Positions 43,914 through 53,331 of a stretch of DNA of 64,000 nt are shown here, in pieces. This stretch comes from Spirabiliibacterium pneumoniae. Its GTDB lineage: Bacteria > Pseudomonadota > Gammaproteobacteria > Enterobacterales > Pasteurellaceae. The stretch covers positions 248,001 to 312,000 of the forward strand of contig NZ_JABMII010000004.1 in the NCBI RefSeq assembly GCF_014884995.1. The letters run 5' to 3'. Each line of letters begins with the position of its first letter. The first letter of the stretch is position 1. The translations under genes and the position numbers were made by a program. A model generated the notes under the pieces. That model did not search any database and was not told the origin of the DNA. It was given only the letters and a program-made list of their open reading frames with translations.

Positions 43914-45026
43914 TTATGCCGCCACTAATTGGCGTAAAATGCGACGAATTGGTTCAGCCGCCCCCCAAAGTAATTGGTCGCCGACTGTAAAAGCCGCTAA
44001 ATATTCGCCGCCCATATTGAGCTTCCGTAACCGCCCAACGGGTACACTTAATGTGCCAGTGACTTTGGTTGGAGTCAGCTCACGCAACGTGGTCTCTTTG
44101 TCGTTCGGAATAACTTTCACCCACTCGTTATGAGATGCCAAAATTTGCTCAATTTCCGCCAATGGCAGGTCTTTTTTCATTTTGATGGTGAACGCTTGAC
44201 TGTGGCAACGCAATGCCCCAATGCGCACACACAAGCCATCAATTGGAATTGGATTTTCGCTCAAGCCTAAAATCTTGTTGGTTTCAGCGTAACCTTTCCA
44301 CTCTTCTTTGGTTTGTCCGCTGTCTAGTAATTTGTCGATCCATGGAATCAGGCTGCCCGCCAACGGCGCACCAAAGTTTTCACATGGCAAATCGGTACGC
44401 ATTTTTTCTGTCACTTTGCGCTCAATGTCTAAAATCGATGACGCTGGATTATCTAAATCGGTTTTCACCACAGTATTTAACTCGCCCATTTGCGCGAGCA
44501 ACTCACGCATATTTTTCGCCCCTGCACCACTGGCTGCCTGATAGGTTGCCACAGAAATCCATTCCACCAAATCACGCTCAAATAAGCCACCCAATGCCAT
44601 TAACATCAGGCTTACAGTACAATTACCGCCCACATAGGTTTTAATGCCTTTTTTGAGGCCGTCTTCAATCACATGTTGGTTGACAGGATCAAGCACAATG
44701 ATGGCGTCTTTTTCCATCCGCAAGGCGCTGGCTGCGTCCACCCAGTAGCCATTCCAGCCTGCTGCACGCAATTTTGGATAAACTTCATTGGTGTAATCAC
44801 CGCCTTGACAAGTCACGATGATGTCGAGCTTGGCCAGTGCGTCAATGTCATACGCATCTTGCAATGTGCCGGCTTGCTTGCCGCCAAATTCCGGCGCGGC
44901 TTGCCCTGCTTGCGAGGTTGTGAAATACACAGGATTGAGTTTTGCAAAGTCCTGTTCTTGTTGCATACGATCCATTAAAACGGAACCCACCATTCCGCGC
45001 CAGCCGATAAAACCTACGTTTTGCAT
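43914..45026 (-). CDS. asd: Aspartate-semialdehyde dehydrogenase
   Basis: 370 residues. Reduces aspartyl phosphate to the semialdehyde for lysine, threonine, methionine and diaminopimelate. Nucleotide motif [17 protein letters not shown] at the N-terminus; catalytic Cys136 in VGGNCTVSL; substrate residues in [20 protein letters not shown] before ATG 45026. Downstream lies an inverted uptake pair (43887-43907) without a clear T-run. Confidence 0.97.
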   Translation of the reverse strand: MQNVGFIGWRGMVGSVLMDRMQQEQDFAKLNPVYFTTSQAGQAAPEFGGKQAGTLQDAYDIDALAKLDIIVTCQGGDYTNEVYPKLRAAGWNGYWVDAASALRMEKDAIIVLDPVNQHVIEDGLKKGIKTYVGGNCTVSLMLMALGGLFERDLVEWISVATYQAASGAGAKNMRELLAQMGELNTVVKTDLDNPASSILDIERKVTEKMRTDLPCENFGAPLAGSLIPWIDKLLDSGQTKEEWKGYAETNKILGLSENPIPIDGLCVRIGALRCHSQAFTIKMKKDLPLAEIEQILASHNEWVKVIPNDKETTLRELTPTKVTGTLSVPVGRLRKLNMGGEYLAAFTVGDQLLWGAAEPIRRILRQLVAA

Positions 45027-45220
45027 TTTTTGTCCTTAGTTTGATGTTGTAATAAAACCTGAGTTCAGATACTAATTACTAAATTTAGCTAATAAATGCA
45101 ATTATTTTTTGTATGACCCTTCGATTTTCTCTATCAGATGTTACAATAATTCAAAAATAATGATGTTTATTTGCACTCTTTTTAATAACTATCCTATCGC
45201 TCAGTTTTTAAGGAGGACTT

Positions 45221-45973
45221 ATGTTAGCGTTAATTACTGGTGCCAGTGCAGGTTTTGGCGCCGCCACCGCACGCTTATTTGTTCAGCACGGCCACAAAGT
45301 CATCATCACCGCGCGCCGCCAAGAACGCCTTGCCCAATTGCAACAAGAGCTGGGCGAACGCTGTTACACGCTGGCTTTTGATGTGCGTGATGAAAGTGCG
45401 GTTCGCCAAGCGTTAGCCAGCCTGCCACCGCAGTGGCGCGAGATTGACGTGCTCATCAATAACGCAGGGCTTGCACTCGGCGTGGACAATGCGCCGAACT
45501 GCTCTCTCAAAGATTGGCAGCAGATGATAGACACCAACATCACAGGCCTTGTCACGCTCACCCATGCTCTATTGCCAGAAATGGTCTCACGCAATCGCGG
45601 GCACATTATCAATTTAGGCTCCATTGCGGGCAGCTATCCATACCCTGGCGGCAATGTGTACGGTGCGACCAAAGCCTTCGTGAAACAATTTAGTATCAAC
45701 TTGCGCGCCGATTTAGTCGGCACGGCCATTCGCGTAACCAATGTTGAACCTGGGCTTTGCGGCGGTACCGAATTTTCCAACGTGCGCTTTCACGGCGATG
45801 ATGCAAAAGCCACCGCACTTTATGCTAATGTTGATTACATCACCCCTGAAGACATTGCCGAAACACTCTTGTGGATAGCGCAACGCCCTGCGCATGTGAA
45901 CATCAACCGCATTGAAATTATGCCTGTGGCGCAAGCGCCAGCGGGACTGGTTGTGAAGAAAAAAGCCAACTAA
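45221..45973 (+). CDS. ydfG: Short-chain dehydrogenase YdfG
   Basis: 250 residues, near-complete motif match to E. coli YdfG, an NADP-dependent 3-hydroxy acid (L-allo-threonine, serine) dehydrogenase that also reduces malonic semialdehyde. TGASAGFG near residue 6-13, NNAG near 87-90, catalytic Tyr-x3-Lys in YGATK. The C-terminus HVNINRIEIMPV is conserved. AAGGAGG precedes the ATG. Confidence 0.94.
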   Translation: MLALITGASAGFGAATARLFVQHGHKVIITARRQERLAQLQQELGERCYTLAFDVRDESAVRQALASLPPQWREIDVLINNAGLALGVDNAPNCSLKDWQQMIDTNITGLVTLTHALLPEMVSRNRGHIINLGSIAGSYPYPGGNVYGATKAFVKQFSINLRADLVGTAIRVTNVEPGLCGGTEFSNVRFHGDDAKATALYANVDYITPEDIAETLLWIAQRPAHVNINRIEIMPVAQAPAGLVVKKKAN

Positions 45974-45998
45974 AAGTGCGGTCACGGAATATAGCATC

Positions 45999-48059
45999 AT
46001 GGAAACCATTTTACTCAACGCATTTATTTATCTTGCAGCCGCCGCCGTCGCAGTGCCTATCCTAAAGCGTCTAGGGCTTGGATCGGTACTCGGCTATTTA
46101 CTCGCAGGCATTATGATAGGTCCTGTATTAGGCTTGGTTGGCAACGAGATTAAAGATATTCAGCATGTCGCTGAGTTTGGCGTGGTGATGATGCTATTTT
46201 TGGTGGGCTTAGAGCTAGAACCGCATAAACTCTGGCAGCTGAAAACCAAATTGCTTGGGCTAGGCGGGCTGCAAGTGGGCTTAACGATCGCAGCTTTTGC
46301 AGGCATTGCCATCGCGCTTGGGCAATCGTGGAAAGTGGCTATTGCGCTGGGGTGTATTTTATCCCTGTCATCAACCGCCATTGTGTTACAAACCCTAGGG
46401 GAAAAGGGGTTAATTACCAGCCCTGGCGGGCAATCTAGCTTTTCGGTGTTGCTGTTTCAAGATATTGTGGTGATCCCCATGCTCGCCTTGCTGCCGCTAT
46501 TGACCATGTCAAGCTACGGTGTGCCCGTAGTCGAAGGCCAACACAATATGATGGAAGGCATGAGTGGCTATATCAAATCGTTAGTCACCATTGGTGTGAT
46601 GACCGTCATTGTTGGTGGTGGGCATTTTTTAGGGCAACCGATATTTCGTTTTATCGCCAAAGCCAACCTGCGCGAAGCCTTTAGCATTTTTGCCCTTGCC
46701 CTTGTGATTGGCATTGCGCTTTTGATGTCGTCGGTTGGGCTTTCTCCTGCCCTTGGCGCGTTTCTCGCAGGTGTGGTGCTTGCCAGCAGTGAATATCGCC
46801 ACGAGCTTGAAAGCAATCTTGCTCCGTTTAAAGGCTTGCTGCTTGGACTCTTTTTTATGACCGTTGGCGCAGGCATCGATTTTCGTCTACTCTTTTCCCA
46901 GTTCGGAACCATTCTTGGGCTGACCATTACCGTCATTTTCGTCAAAATATTGATTTTATGGCTGCTTTCAGTCGCATTTAGATTAAAAAAAGCACAACAA
47001 TGGCTTTTTGCACTTGCTCTTGCGCAAGCTGGGGAATTTGGCTTTGTGTTGATTGCCTTTACCAAACAAATGTGGGTCATTCCTTGGCAGTTAGGTGACA
47101 TGCTCTTGCTGGTGGTGACACTCTCTATGCTCATTTCCCCGCTCTTATTCGTGTTTTATGACAAAGTGCTACAACCGCGTTTAATTGAAAGCAATGAGCG
47201 CGAAATGGATACAATCGATCAACAAAGCCCTGTTTTGGTGGCAGGTTATGGGCGCTACGGGCAAATTGTGTGTAGCTTACTGCGCTGCTGTGGCTTTAAA
47301 CCCACGGTGATTGATTTCGACGTCACGTTGGTTGAAGGCATGACCAAATTCGGCTATAAAACCTACTTTGGTGACGCCACCCATCCAGAGCTGCTCGAAT
47401 CGGCTGGTATTGCACAGGCAAAATTGCTCATCATCGCCATCGATAATAAAGACGACACCTTGCGCATCGTGAGCTATGTGCATCAAACCTATCCGAATTT
47501 GCCGATCATCACGCGCGCTTACGATCGTCTGCACACCTATGATCTTTACCAAGCTGGCGCTACCGTAATTGTGCGTGAAGTATTTGATTCTTCCGTACGC
47601 AGCGGTAAATTCGCCCTTGAATTATTGGGAATTAAAAAAGAAAAAGCGCGCAAATTAAGTGCCTTTTTCTATCACCGCAACCGCTATGAACAGCACCTAA
47701 TGGCCGATGTTTATGAACCTGGCCATTCTATGTTTACAAATGAGAAAATGATCGACATCGCCAAGCAGGTGGACGATGAAACAGCGAAAATGATGCAAGC
47801 GATTTTGCGTGGCGAAAGTGTCGATTGGCGACCACCAGGTGCGGAAAATGATTTCAAAGAAGACGGACATCTTGCTCCTGAAATGACAAGTGACGCGCCC
47901 TTGTTTAATCCATCGGACAAAACACAAAGTGCGGTCACAGTAAAAAGCAAACAAAGAAGCGAACCTTCTGGCGGTGAAGCAACATCAAAGAAAGTAGACA
48001 ACGCAGATAAAAATGAGCTACCTGAGCCTGTTGACAGTCTTGAAAGCAACACCCAATAA
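45999..48059 (+). CDS. Kef/CPA2-type monovalent cation:proton antiporter
   Basis: 686 residues. About 13 transmembrane segments (1-390) of the Na+/H+ exchanger fold, including VGLELEPHKLW and LGAFLAGVVLASSEYRHELE, then an RCK (TrkA-N) nucleotide-binding domain from about residue 408 (VLVAGYGRYGQIV). KefB/KefC-like; potassium efflux regulated by glutathione adducts or nucleotides is the family role, not proven here. The last about 80 residues form a charged, low-complexity tail into which an uptake sequence is inserted in frame (QSAVT). It starts 25 bases after ydfG. Confidence 0.9.
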   Translation: METILLNAFIYLAAAAVAVPILKRLGLGSVLGYLLAGIMIGPVLGLVGNEIKDIQHVAEFGVVMMLFLVGLELEPHKLWQLKTKLLGLGGLQVGLTIAAFAGIAIALGQSWKVAIALGCILSLSSTAIVLQTLGEKGLITSPGGQSSFSVLLFQDIVVIPMLALLPLLTMSSYGVPVVEGQHNMMEGMSGYIKSLVTIGVMTVIVGGGHFLGQPIFRFIAKANLREAFSIFALALVIGIALLMSSVGLSPALGAFLAGVVLASSEYRHELESNLAPFKGLLLGLFFMTVGAGIDFRLLFSQFGTILGLTITVIFVKILILWLLSVAFRLKKAQQWLFALALAQAGEFGFVLIAFTKQMWVIPWQLGDMLLLVVTLSMLISPLLFVFYDKVLQPRLIESNEREMDTIDQQSPVLVAGYGRYGQIVCSLLRCCGFKPTVIDFDVTLVEGMTKFGYKTYFGDATHPELLESAGIAQAKLLIIAIDNKDDTLRIVSYVHQTYPNLPIITRAYDRLHTYDLYQAGATVIVREVFDSSVRSGKFALELLGIKKEKARKLSAFFYHRNRYEQHLMADVYEPGHSMFTNEKMIDIAKQVDDETAKMMQAILRGESVDWRPPGAENDFKEDGHLAPEMTSDAPLFNPSDKTQSAVTVKSKQRSEPSGGEATSKKVDNADKNELPEPVDSLESNTQ

Positions 48060-48064
48060 TACCC

Positions 48065-48092
48065 GACTGCACTTTGCACAAAAAGTGCGGTT
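48065..48092. terminator. Bidirectional terminator between the antiporter and ligase genes
   Basis: GACTGCACTTTG and CAAAAAGTGCGGTT pair as an imperfect inverted uptake structure between convergent genes; the left copy has one mismatch (TGCACTT for CGCACTT). Confidence 0.5.
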
Positions 48093-48915
48093 ATTTCACT
48101 TCATCATTGCGCTCACGCAAAAAAATGGCAAAGCGCGGTTTTCCCTGAGCGGTGAATCCTTGATATTGATAAGTAATTTTACTACCAACAGCGGGCGGAT
48201 TTTGGCGTTGTTCCACACTAAAGCCTGAGCCAATTTTGAACACACCATAGCGATTAACACAGCTTATCGCCCCAAGCATCCCCGCAAACTGCCCTTTGCC
48301 CTCAATGTGACGAACCACCGTACATTCATCATCAAAGCGGCTTTTAACTTTCAAAATCTGGCTGCTACGCCCATGTTGATAAGGCATATTCGGATTGCGC
48401 ACCACCACGCCTTCGCCGCCCTTTTGCTCAACCTCGTGGAGAAAGCGCTGCATATGCGCTTTGTTTTGAATTGGAATCTGCTCAATAATCTCAATGTGTG
48501 GTGCAGGATTGTTTGTCAGATAATCCCGCAACACTTGCAACCGCTGCCATAAATTACCTTTTGCATTCGGCACATCAAAAACATATAACTTCAACCGATG
48601 CCAACCAACATCTTGCTGGCTACGCACGATAGACGAAATTTGGCTAAATTCCCCGCGCGCCGAAAACAGCTCACCATCAATCGAAAAAGGCGGAAAATTT
48701 TCAAGAAAATCGCTCGGCGGTAAAAACGCATTCCCCTGACGGCTTAACAGTGTCTGCCCCGTCCAAAAACCACGCACACCATCGAGTTTCTCACTCATCA
48801 CCCAGCCCGCTAGTGATTGCCCCTCATAACGCTTTAACAACATCACATCAGGCACCCTCGCCCAACTCATCAACGCCGTCACAAAAAGCATTAAAAATAC
48901 AACCCCTTTCCTCAT
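48091..48915 (-). CDS. Secreted ATP-dependent DNA ligase
   Basis: 274 residues. The adenylation motif EKLDGVRG puts Lys43 as the nucleotidyl lysine; further ligase motifs are FSIDGELF (III), GEGVVVRNP (IV) and LKVKSRFDDE (V). An OB domain forms the C-terminus. The N-terminal 20 residues (MRKGVVFLMLFVTALMSWAR) are a signal peptide, so the enzyme should be periplasmic, as for the H. influenzae minimal ATP ligase. GGGAGGTGAGC sits before ATG 48915; the open frame up to 48960 is not needed. Possible link with DNA uptake is inference. Confidence 0.93.
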   Translation of the reverse strand: MRKGVVFLMLFVTALMSWARVPDVMLLKRYEGQSLAGWVMSEKLDGVRGFWTGQTLLSRQGNAFLPPSDFLENFPPFSIDGELFSARGEFSQISSIVRSQQDVGWHRLKLYVFDVPNAKGNLWQRLQVLRDYLTNNPAPHIEIIEQIPIQNKAHMQRFLHEVEQKGGEGVVVRNPNMPYQHGRSSQILKVKSRFDDECTVVRHIEGKGQFAGMLGAISCVNRYGVFKIGSGFSVEQRQNPPAVGSKITYQYQGFTAQGKPRFAIFLRERNDEVK

Positions 48916-49008
48916 GCTCACCTCCCACAAAAAGTGCGGTTTAGTATAAAAACAGCACATACAAAATACGAGAGAGGTAATCCAAAGTCAGGATCTAGAT
49001 CGCAAAAA

Positions 49009-49893
49009 TCATCTCTTCTCACCCAAAAACTGCCAAAAGGCGGCCACTAGGGGTTGTTTTAGTTGTTTTTTCTGGACACATACGCCCAGTTCAAAGGGGG
49101 CGATTTTGGTTGGTAAGGTTAAAAATGAGACTTGATCGCGCATTGGGCTGTTATTAATCACCACATCAGGCAGTAGCGCGACACCGCACCCTAGGGCAAC
49201 CATCGGGACGATGCCCTCATGCCCTGCCACGCAGGCATAAATTTGGGGTTGCAAAATCTGCATCTGGCGAAACCAAATATCAATCCGTTCTCGCACAGGT
49301 CCTGCCACGGGCAAAATAAAGGGAATATGTTGCCAGTCGATTGGTTGCGATTGCAATAAGCGCGTGGAAAGGCACGCCACTCGTGGGGCGATTAAGGAGA
49401 GATGAATGTCGCCGATGTAGTGAAAGTCGATATTCTCTGGCAAGTGTAAAGGTCGTCCGACGATCGCTAGATCTGCTTGATTTGACCGCACTTGTTCGAT
49501 CGCATTAGCAGGATCACCTGTCGTTAATGTGATGTCGATATTGGGGTGGCGCTTGCGAAAAGCGGTTAAAATCGGTGGCAGGTGGCTGTAAGAGGCTGTC
49601 ACTGAACAAAACAAACGCAGCTCGCCTGATAGCCCATCGGCTTGACTAAACCGCACTTTTAATGCTTGCCAGCGCTGCCACTGTTCGCGCGCGAATGTGG
49701 CGAATTCCTCGCCGTATGGGGTGAGCGAAAAACTGCGATTATCACGCAGCAAGAGCGTTTGCCCCAATTCTTGCTCAAGGCGTTGGATTTGGCGTGACAG
49801 CGTGGAAGGGCTCATATAGTGCGCCCGCGCTGTTTGGCTAAATGTTTGATTTTGAACTAAATCTAAAAACAGTTTTAATTGCTGAAATTCCAT
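49009..49893 (-). CDS. ilvY: LysR-type regulator IlvY
   Basis: 294 residues. N-terminal winged helix (MEFQQLKLFLDLVQNQTFSQ, then SPSTLSRQIQRLE) and a C-terminal effector domain (about 90-290). IlvY activates ilvC on binding acetolactate or acetohydroxybutyrate. Divergent from ilvC across 121 bases. The frame extends to 49959 but ATG 49893 gives the LysR N-terminus. Confidence 0.92.
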   Translation of the reverse strand: MEFQQLKLFLDLVQNQTFSQTARAHYMSPSTLSRQIQRLEQELGQTLLLRDNRSFSLTPYGEEFATFAREQWQRWQALKVRFSQADGLSGELRLFCSVTASYSHLPPILTAFRKRHPNIDITLTTGDPANAIEQVRSNQADLAIVGRPLHLPENIDFHYIGDIHLSLIAPRVACLSTRLLQSQPIDWQHIPFILPVAGPVRERIDIWFRQMQILQPQIYACVAGHEGIVPMVALGCGVALLPDVVINNSPMRDQVSFLTLPTKIAPFELGVCVQKKQLKQPLVAAFWQFLGEKR

Positions 49894-49910
49894 AACTCGA
49901 CCGCACTTTG

Positions 49911-49925
49911 TTGCAAAAAATGCAA
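49911..49925. promoter_or_regulatory. Candidate IlvY operator
   Basis: TTGCAAAAAATGCAA is a perfect palindrome with 5-base arms TTGCA/TGCAA in the ilvY-ilvC gap. It lies about 17 bases before ilvY, suiting self-repression. A second, looser TTGCGAAAA-type half-site (minus strand) lies near 49950. Confidence 0.55.
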
Positions 49926-49968
49926 TAATTATTTTCAATAATATCAATTTTCGCAACACGGATTGTAC

Positions 49969-49976
49969 GTTATACT
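49969..49976 (+). promoter_or_regulatory. -10 element of ilvC promoter
   Basis: TTATACT with no good -35 17 bases upstream, in keeping with an activator-dependent promoter; about 40 bases before the ilvC start. Confidence 0.35.
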
Positions 49977-50014
49977 CGCTTTACTGTCTATGCAAACACA
50001 ATTAAGGATCATTT

Positions 50015-51493
50015 ATGGCAAACTATTTCAACACATTAAACCTACGCCAACAGCTTGACCAACTTGGGCGCTGCCGTTTTATGGCGCGTGAGGAGTTCGC
50101 TGATGAAGCCAATTTCTTAAAAGGCAAAAAAATCGTCATCATTGGCTGTGGCGCACAAGGCTTGAATCAGGGTTTAAATATGCGCGATTCGGGCTTAGAT
50201 ATCAGCTATGCTCTGCGTCAGGCCGCCATTGATGAAAAACGCGCGTCGTTCACGCGTGCGCACGAAAATGGCTTTAAAGTCGGCACCTATGAAGAACTTA
50301 TTCCGCAAGCGGATTTGGTGATTAATCTCACCCCTGATAAACAGCACTCAGACGTTGTGAAAGCGGTGATGCCCCTGATGAAAGAAGGCGCCGCATTGGG
50401 CTATTCCCACGGGTTAAACATTGTCGAAGTGGGTGAACAAATCCGCTCTGACATCACGGTTGTAATGGTGGCGCCAAAATGCCCAGGCACAGAAGTGCGC
50501 GAAGAATATAAACGTGGCTTTGGTGTGCCAACCCTGCTCGCCGTTCACCCTGAAAATGACCCTAAAGGCGAAGGCTGGGCAATTGCGAAAGCATGGGCGG
50601 CGGCAACCGGCGGGCACCGCGCGGGCTGTTTGGCTTCATCGTTCGTCGCTGAGGTGAAATCCGATTTAATGGGTGAGCAAACTATTTTGTGCGGCATGTT
50701 ACAAGCGGGCTCACTGTTGTGTTACGACAAACTAGTCGCTGACGGAAAAGATCCTGCCTATGCGGCGAAGTTGGTGCAATATGGCTGGGAAACGATCACC
50801 GAATCCCTCAAGCAAGGTGGCATCACATTGATGATGGACAGGCTGTCCAACAGTGCCAAAATTCGCGCTTTTGAATTATCAGAACAGATTAAAAGCCTGC
50901 TCAAACCGTTGTTTGAAAAGCACATGGACGACATCATTAGTGGCGAGTTTTCACGCATTATGATGGAAGACTGGGCCAATAATGACAAAAAATTGCTGAC
51001 TTGGCGCGAACAAACGGGGCAAACTGCCTTTGAAAAAGCGCCACTTTATGAAGGTAAAATCAGTGAGCAAGAATATTACGACAATGGCGTGTTAATGGTT
51101 GCCATGGCAAAAGCGGGCGTCGAGTTGGCATTTGAAACCATGGTGAAAAGTGGCATTTTACCTGAGTCTGCATACTATGAATCGTTGCACGAATTGCCGT
51201 TGATCGCTAACACCATCGCGCGTAAACGGTTGTATGAAATGAATGTGGTAATTTCAGACACCGCAGAATACGGTAATTACTTATTCGCTTTTGTAGCAGG
51301 CCCGCTCATGGCAGAAAAATTTATGCCAACTCTAGAACGTGGCGATTTGGGTGAAAAAGTAGTTAATGATGAAATTGATAATATTCAATTACGCGATGTT
51401 AATGACGCTATTCGTGAACACCCAATTGAGCAAGTGGGTAAAGTTTTGCGTGGCTATATGAAAGACATGAAACGTATTGCTGTAGCCGCCTAA
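50015..51493 (+). CDS. ilvC: Ketol-acid reductoisomerase, class II
   Basis: 492 residues, the long class II form found in enterics. Converts acetolactate and acetohydroxybutyrate in valine, isoleucine and (through oxoisovalerate) leucine synthesis. Rossmann motif [19 protein letters not shown] (about 45-63), NADPH site residues YALRQ, and the two C-terminal knotted domains. AAGGATC before the ATG. Confidence 0.97.
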   Translation: MANYFNTLNLRQQLDQLGRCRFMAREEFADEANFLKGKKIVIIGCGAQGLNQGLNMRDSGLDISYALRQAAIDEKRASFTRAHENGFKVGTYEELIPQADLVINLTPDKQHSDVVKAVMPLMKEGAALGYSHGLNIVEVGEQIRSDITVVMVAPKCPGTEVREEYKRGFGVPTLLAVHPENDPKGEGWAIAKAWAAATGGHRAGCLASSFVAEVKSDLMGEQTILCGMLQAGSLLCYDKLVADGKDPAYAAKLVQYGWETITESLKQGGITLMMDRLSNSAKIRAFELSEQIKSLLKPLFEKHMDDIISGEFSRIMMEDWANNDKKLLTWREQTGQTAFEKAPLYEGKISEQEYYDNGVLMVAMAKAGVELAFETMVKSGILPESAYYESLHELPLIANTIARKRLYEMNVVISDTAEYGNYLFAFVAGPLMAEKFMPTLERGDLGEKVVNDEIDNIQLRDVNDAIREHPIEQVGKVLRGYMKDMKRIAVAA

Positions 51494-51510
51494 CCGCACT
51501 TTCTCTTTTC

Positions 51511-51536
51511 AAGCCCGCAAAATGCGGGCTTTTTTA
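51511..51536 (+). terminator. Terminator of ilvC
   Basis: AAGCCCGCA (51511-51519), loop AAA, TGCGGGCTT (51523-51531), then TTTTT. Confidence 0.85.
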
Positions 51537-51575
51537 CTTACCTAGTGCGTAAACTTCCTCCATTTCACATAAAAC

Positions 51576-51591
51576 AGTGATAATCTTCACA
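51576..51591 (+). promoter_or_regulatory. Candidate CRP site of the NagE-like gene
   Basis: AGTGATAATCTTCACA matches TGTGAN6TCACA at 9 of 10 positions. Centred about 60 bases before the start point predicted from TATACT at 51631-51636, the class I position. Confidence 0.6.
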
Positions 51592-51630
51592 AATTAACAA
51601 ACTAACAGCCGCTTTATTTATAAATATTGC

Positions 51631-51636
51631 TATACT
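51631..51636 (+). promoter_or_regulatory. -10 element of the NagE-like gene
   Basis: TATACT preceded by GC; no clear -35, as expected for a CRP-dependent promoter. Predicted start near 51643. Confidence 0.5.
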
Positions 51637-51643
51637 GCCCATA

Positions 51644-51728
51644 GGTGAAGGTTCTTCACCACGAATTGCTGTTTTTAACCCAAAAATGAAAACGTTTACA
51701 TTCGCCGTAGTATGACTTTTGCGGCGAA
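51644..51728 (+). promoter_or_regulatory. Structured leader and LacI-type operator of the NagE-like gene
   Basis: Hairpin 1: GGTGAAG (51644-51650), loop GTT, CTTCACC (51654-51660). Operator: TGAAAACGTTTACA at 51687-51700, a near palindrome with the central CG of LacI/GalR-family sites and a full fit to TGWAANCGNTNWCA. Hairpin 2: TTCGCCG (51701-51707) with CGGCGAA (51722-51728), directly before the GAGGAG ribosome site. Confidence 0.55.
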
Positions 51729-51748
51729 GGGCAAGAGGAGCACAAGAG

Positions 51749-53206
51749 ATGCTAGCATATCTACAACGTATTGGGCGCGCGTTAATGGTGCCTGTTGCGA
51801 CCCTGCCAGCGGCCGCAATTTTGATGGGGATTGGTTACTGGATTGATCCTAACGGCTGGGGTGGCGACAGCGCCTTAGCCGCACTTTTGATCAAATCAGG
51901 CGGCGCAATCATTGATAATATGTCATGGCTTTTCGCTGTGGGTGTTGCCTATGGCATGTCAAAAGATAAAGACGGTGCAGCAGCACTGGCAGGTTTGGTT
52001 GGGTTCTTTGTTATCACAACCTTGCTCTCACCCGGTGCGGTGGCGCAACTTAAAGGCATTCCAGTTGATCAAGTGCCTGCCGCGTTCGGCAAAATTGCCA
52101 ACCAATTCGTCGGTATTTTAGTTGGGGTGCTCTCAGCCGAGCTATACAATCGCTTCTATCAAGTGCAGTTGCCACAATGGCTCGCATTTTTTAGTGGCCG
52201 CCGCTTAGTGCCTATTGTGGTTTCCTTTGTGATGATTGTAGTATCGCTGATCATGATGTATGTTTGGCCTGTTATTTTCAATGCGTTGGTCGGCTTTGGT
52301 AAACAAATCAGTAGTGCAGGCCCAACGGGGGCAGGTATTTATGCCTTCTTTAACCGCTTGCTCATTCCTGTTGGGTTGCACCACGCGCTCAATAGCGTAT
52401 TCTGGTTTGACGTAGCGGGCATTAATGACATTCCTAATTTCTTAGGCGGCCAAGCCTCCATTGACGCAGGCAAAGCTATTCCAGGCGTCACTGGTATGTA
52501 TCAAGCGGGTTTCTTCCCAATCATGATGTTTGGTTTGCCAGCCGCGGCTTTGGCGATGTATCACAGCGCTAAACCAAGCAAAAAAGCAGCGGTGGCAGCG
52601 ATTCTCTTTGCTGCGGCACTGGCCTCATTCTTCACTGGTGTCACCGAACCGCTTGAATTCGCCTTTATGTTTGTTGCGCCTGTATTGTATGTGGTGCACG
52701 CATTGCTCACTGGGGTGTCTGTCTTCATTGCAGCCACTTTCCACTGGATGGCTGGTTTTGGTTTCTCCGCAGGTCTTGTGGACATGGTACTTTCAGCCAA
52801 AAACCCATTGGCGACCAATTGGTACTTCTTGATCGCACAAGGATTGGTATTTGCGGCAATTTACTACTTTGTCTTCCGTTTCATCATTACCAAATTCAAC
52901 TTAAAAACCCCTGGTCGTGAAGAAGACGACGCTGCAAGCACAGCGAATGACAAAACACACGCGAACAGCCAAGATCTGAACGCGCGTGCGCAAGCCTTTG
53001 TAGATGCACTCGGTGGCAAAGACAATTTAAGCAACATTGACGCGTGTATCACACGTTTGCGCCTAGAGCTTGTCGATCGCAGCAAAATTGATGAAGCCAA
53101 GTTGAAAAGTATGTCACGTGGTGTCATTAAAGTTGGTGATAGCGCACTGCAGGTTATCTTAGGCCCTGAAGCTGAACGCGTTTCAGATGCGATGAAGCAA
53201 CTGTAA
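51749..53206 (+). CDS. PTS EIICB permease, NagE-like (GlcNAc/glucose family)
   Basis: 485 residues. EIIC membrane domain (1-about 385, ten or so helices) and a C-terminal EIIB domain with the phosphocysteine in NIDACITRLRLELVD (Cys433). There is no EIIA domain, so phosphate should come from EIIA-Glc (crr). GFFPIMMFGLPAAALAMYHS, FTGVTEPLEFAFMF and FSAGLVDMVL are closer to NagE than to PtsG, so N-acetylglucosamine is the likelier sugar, glucose the alternative. ATG 51749 with GAGGAG upstream is preferred to the frame opening at 51719, which lies in the leader hairpin. Confidence 0.85.
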   Translation: MLAYLQRIGRALMVPVATLPAAAILMGIGYWIDPNGWGGDSALAALLIKSGGAIIDNMSWLFAVGVAYGMSKDKDGAAALAGLVGFFVITTLLSPGAVAQLKGIPVDQVPAAFGKIANQFVGILVGVLSAELYNRFYQVQLPQWLAFFSGRRLVPIVVSFVMIVVSLIMMYVWPVIFNALVGFGKQISSAGPTGAGIYAFFNRLLIPVGLHHALNSVFWFDVAGINDIPNFLGGQASIDAGKAIPGVTGMYQAGFFPIMMFGLPAAALAMYHSAKPSKKAAVAAILFAAALASFFTGVTEPLEFAFMFVAPVLYVVHALLTGVSVFIAATFHWMAGFGFSAGLVDMVLSAKNPLATNWYFLIAQGLVFAAIYYFVFRFIITKFNLKTPGREEDDAASTANDKTHANSQDLNARAQAFVDALGGKDNLSNIDACITRLRLELVDRSKIDEAKLKSMSRGVIKVGDSALQVILGPEAERVSDAMKQL

Positions 53207-53226
53207 TCACACAATCACATCATAAC

Positions 53227-53255
53227 AAGCCGCCTTTTATGGGCGGCTTTTATTT
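53227..53255 (+). terminator. Terminator of the NagE-like gene
   Basis: AAGCCGCC, loop TTTTAT, GGGCGGCTT, followed by TTATTTAA. Confidence 0.75.
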
Positions 53256-53331
53256 AAAATTTGACTTAGATTAACCGCACTTTTGTTAAAAACGCGTACA
53301 ATAGGAAAAATCACCTTTAAAAGGAGCTGTT

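Noticed and set aside
45027..45220. Lysine riboswitch upstream of asd
   Set aside because: The gap is under 200 bases and shows none of the conserved lysine-aptamer core words; only an ordinary promoter region.
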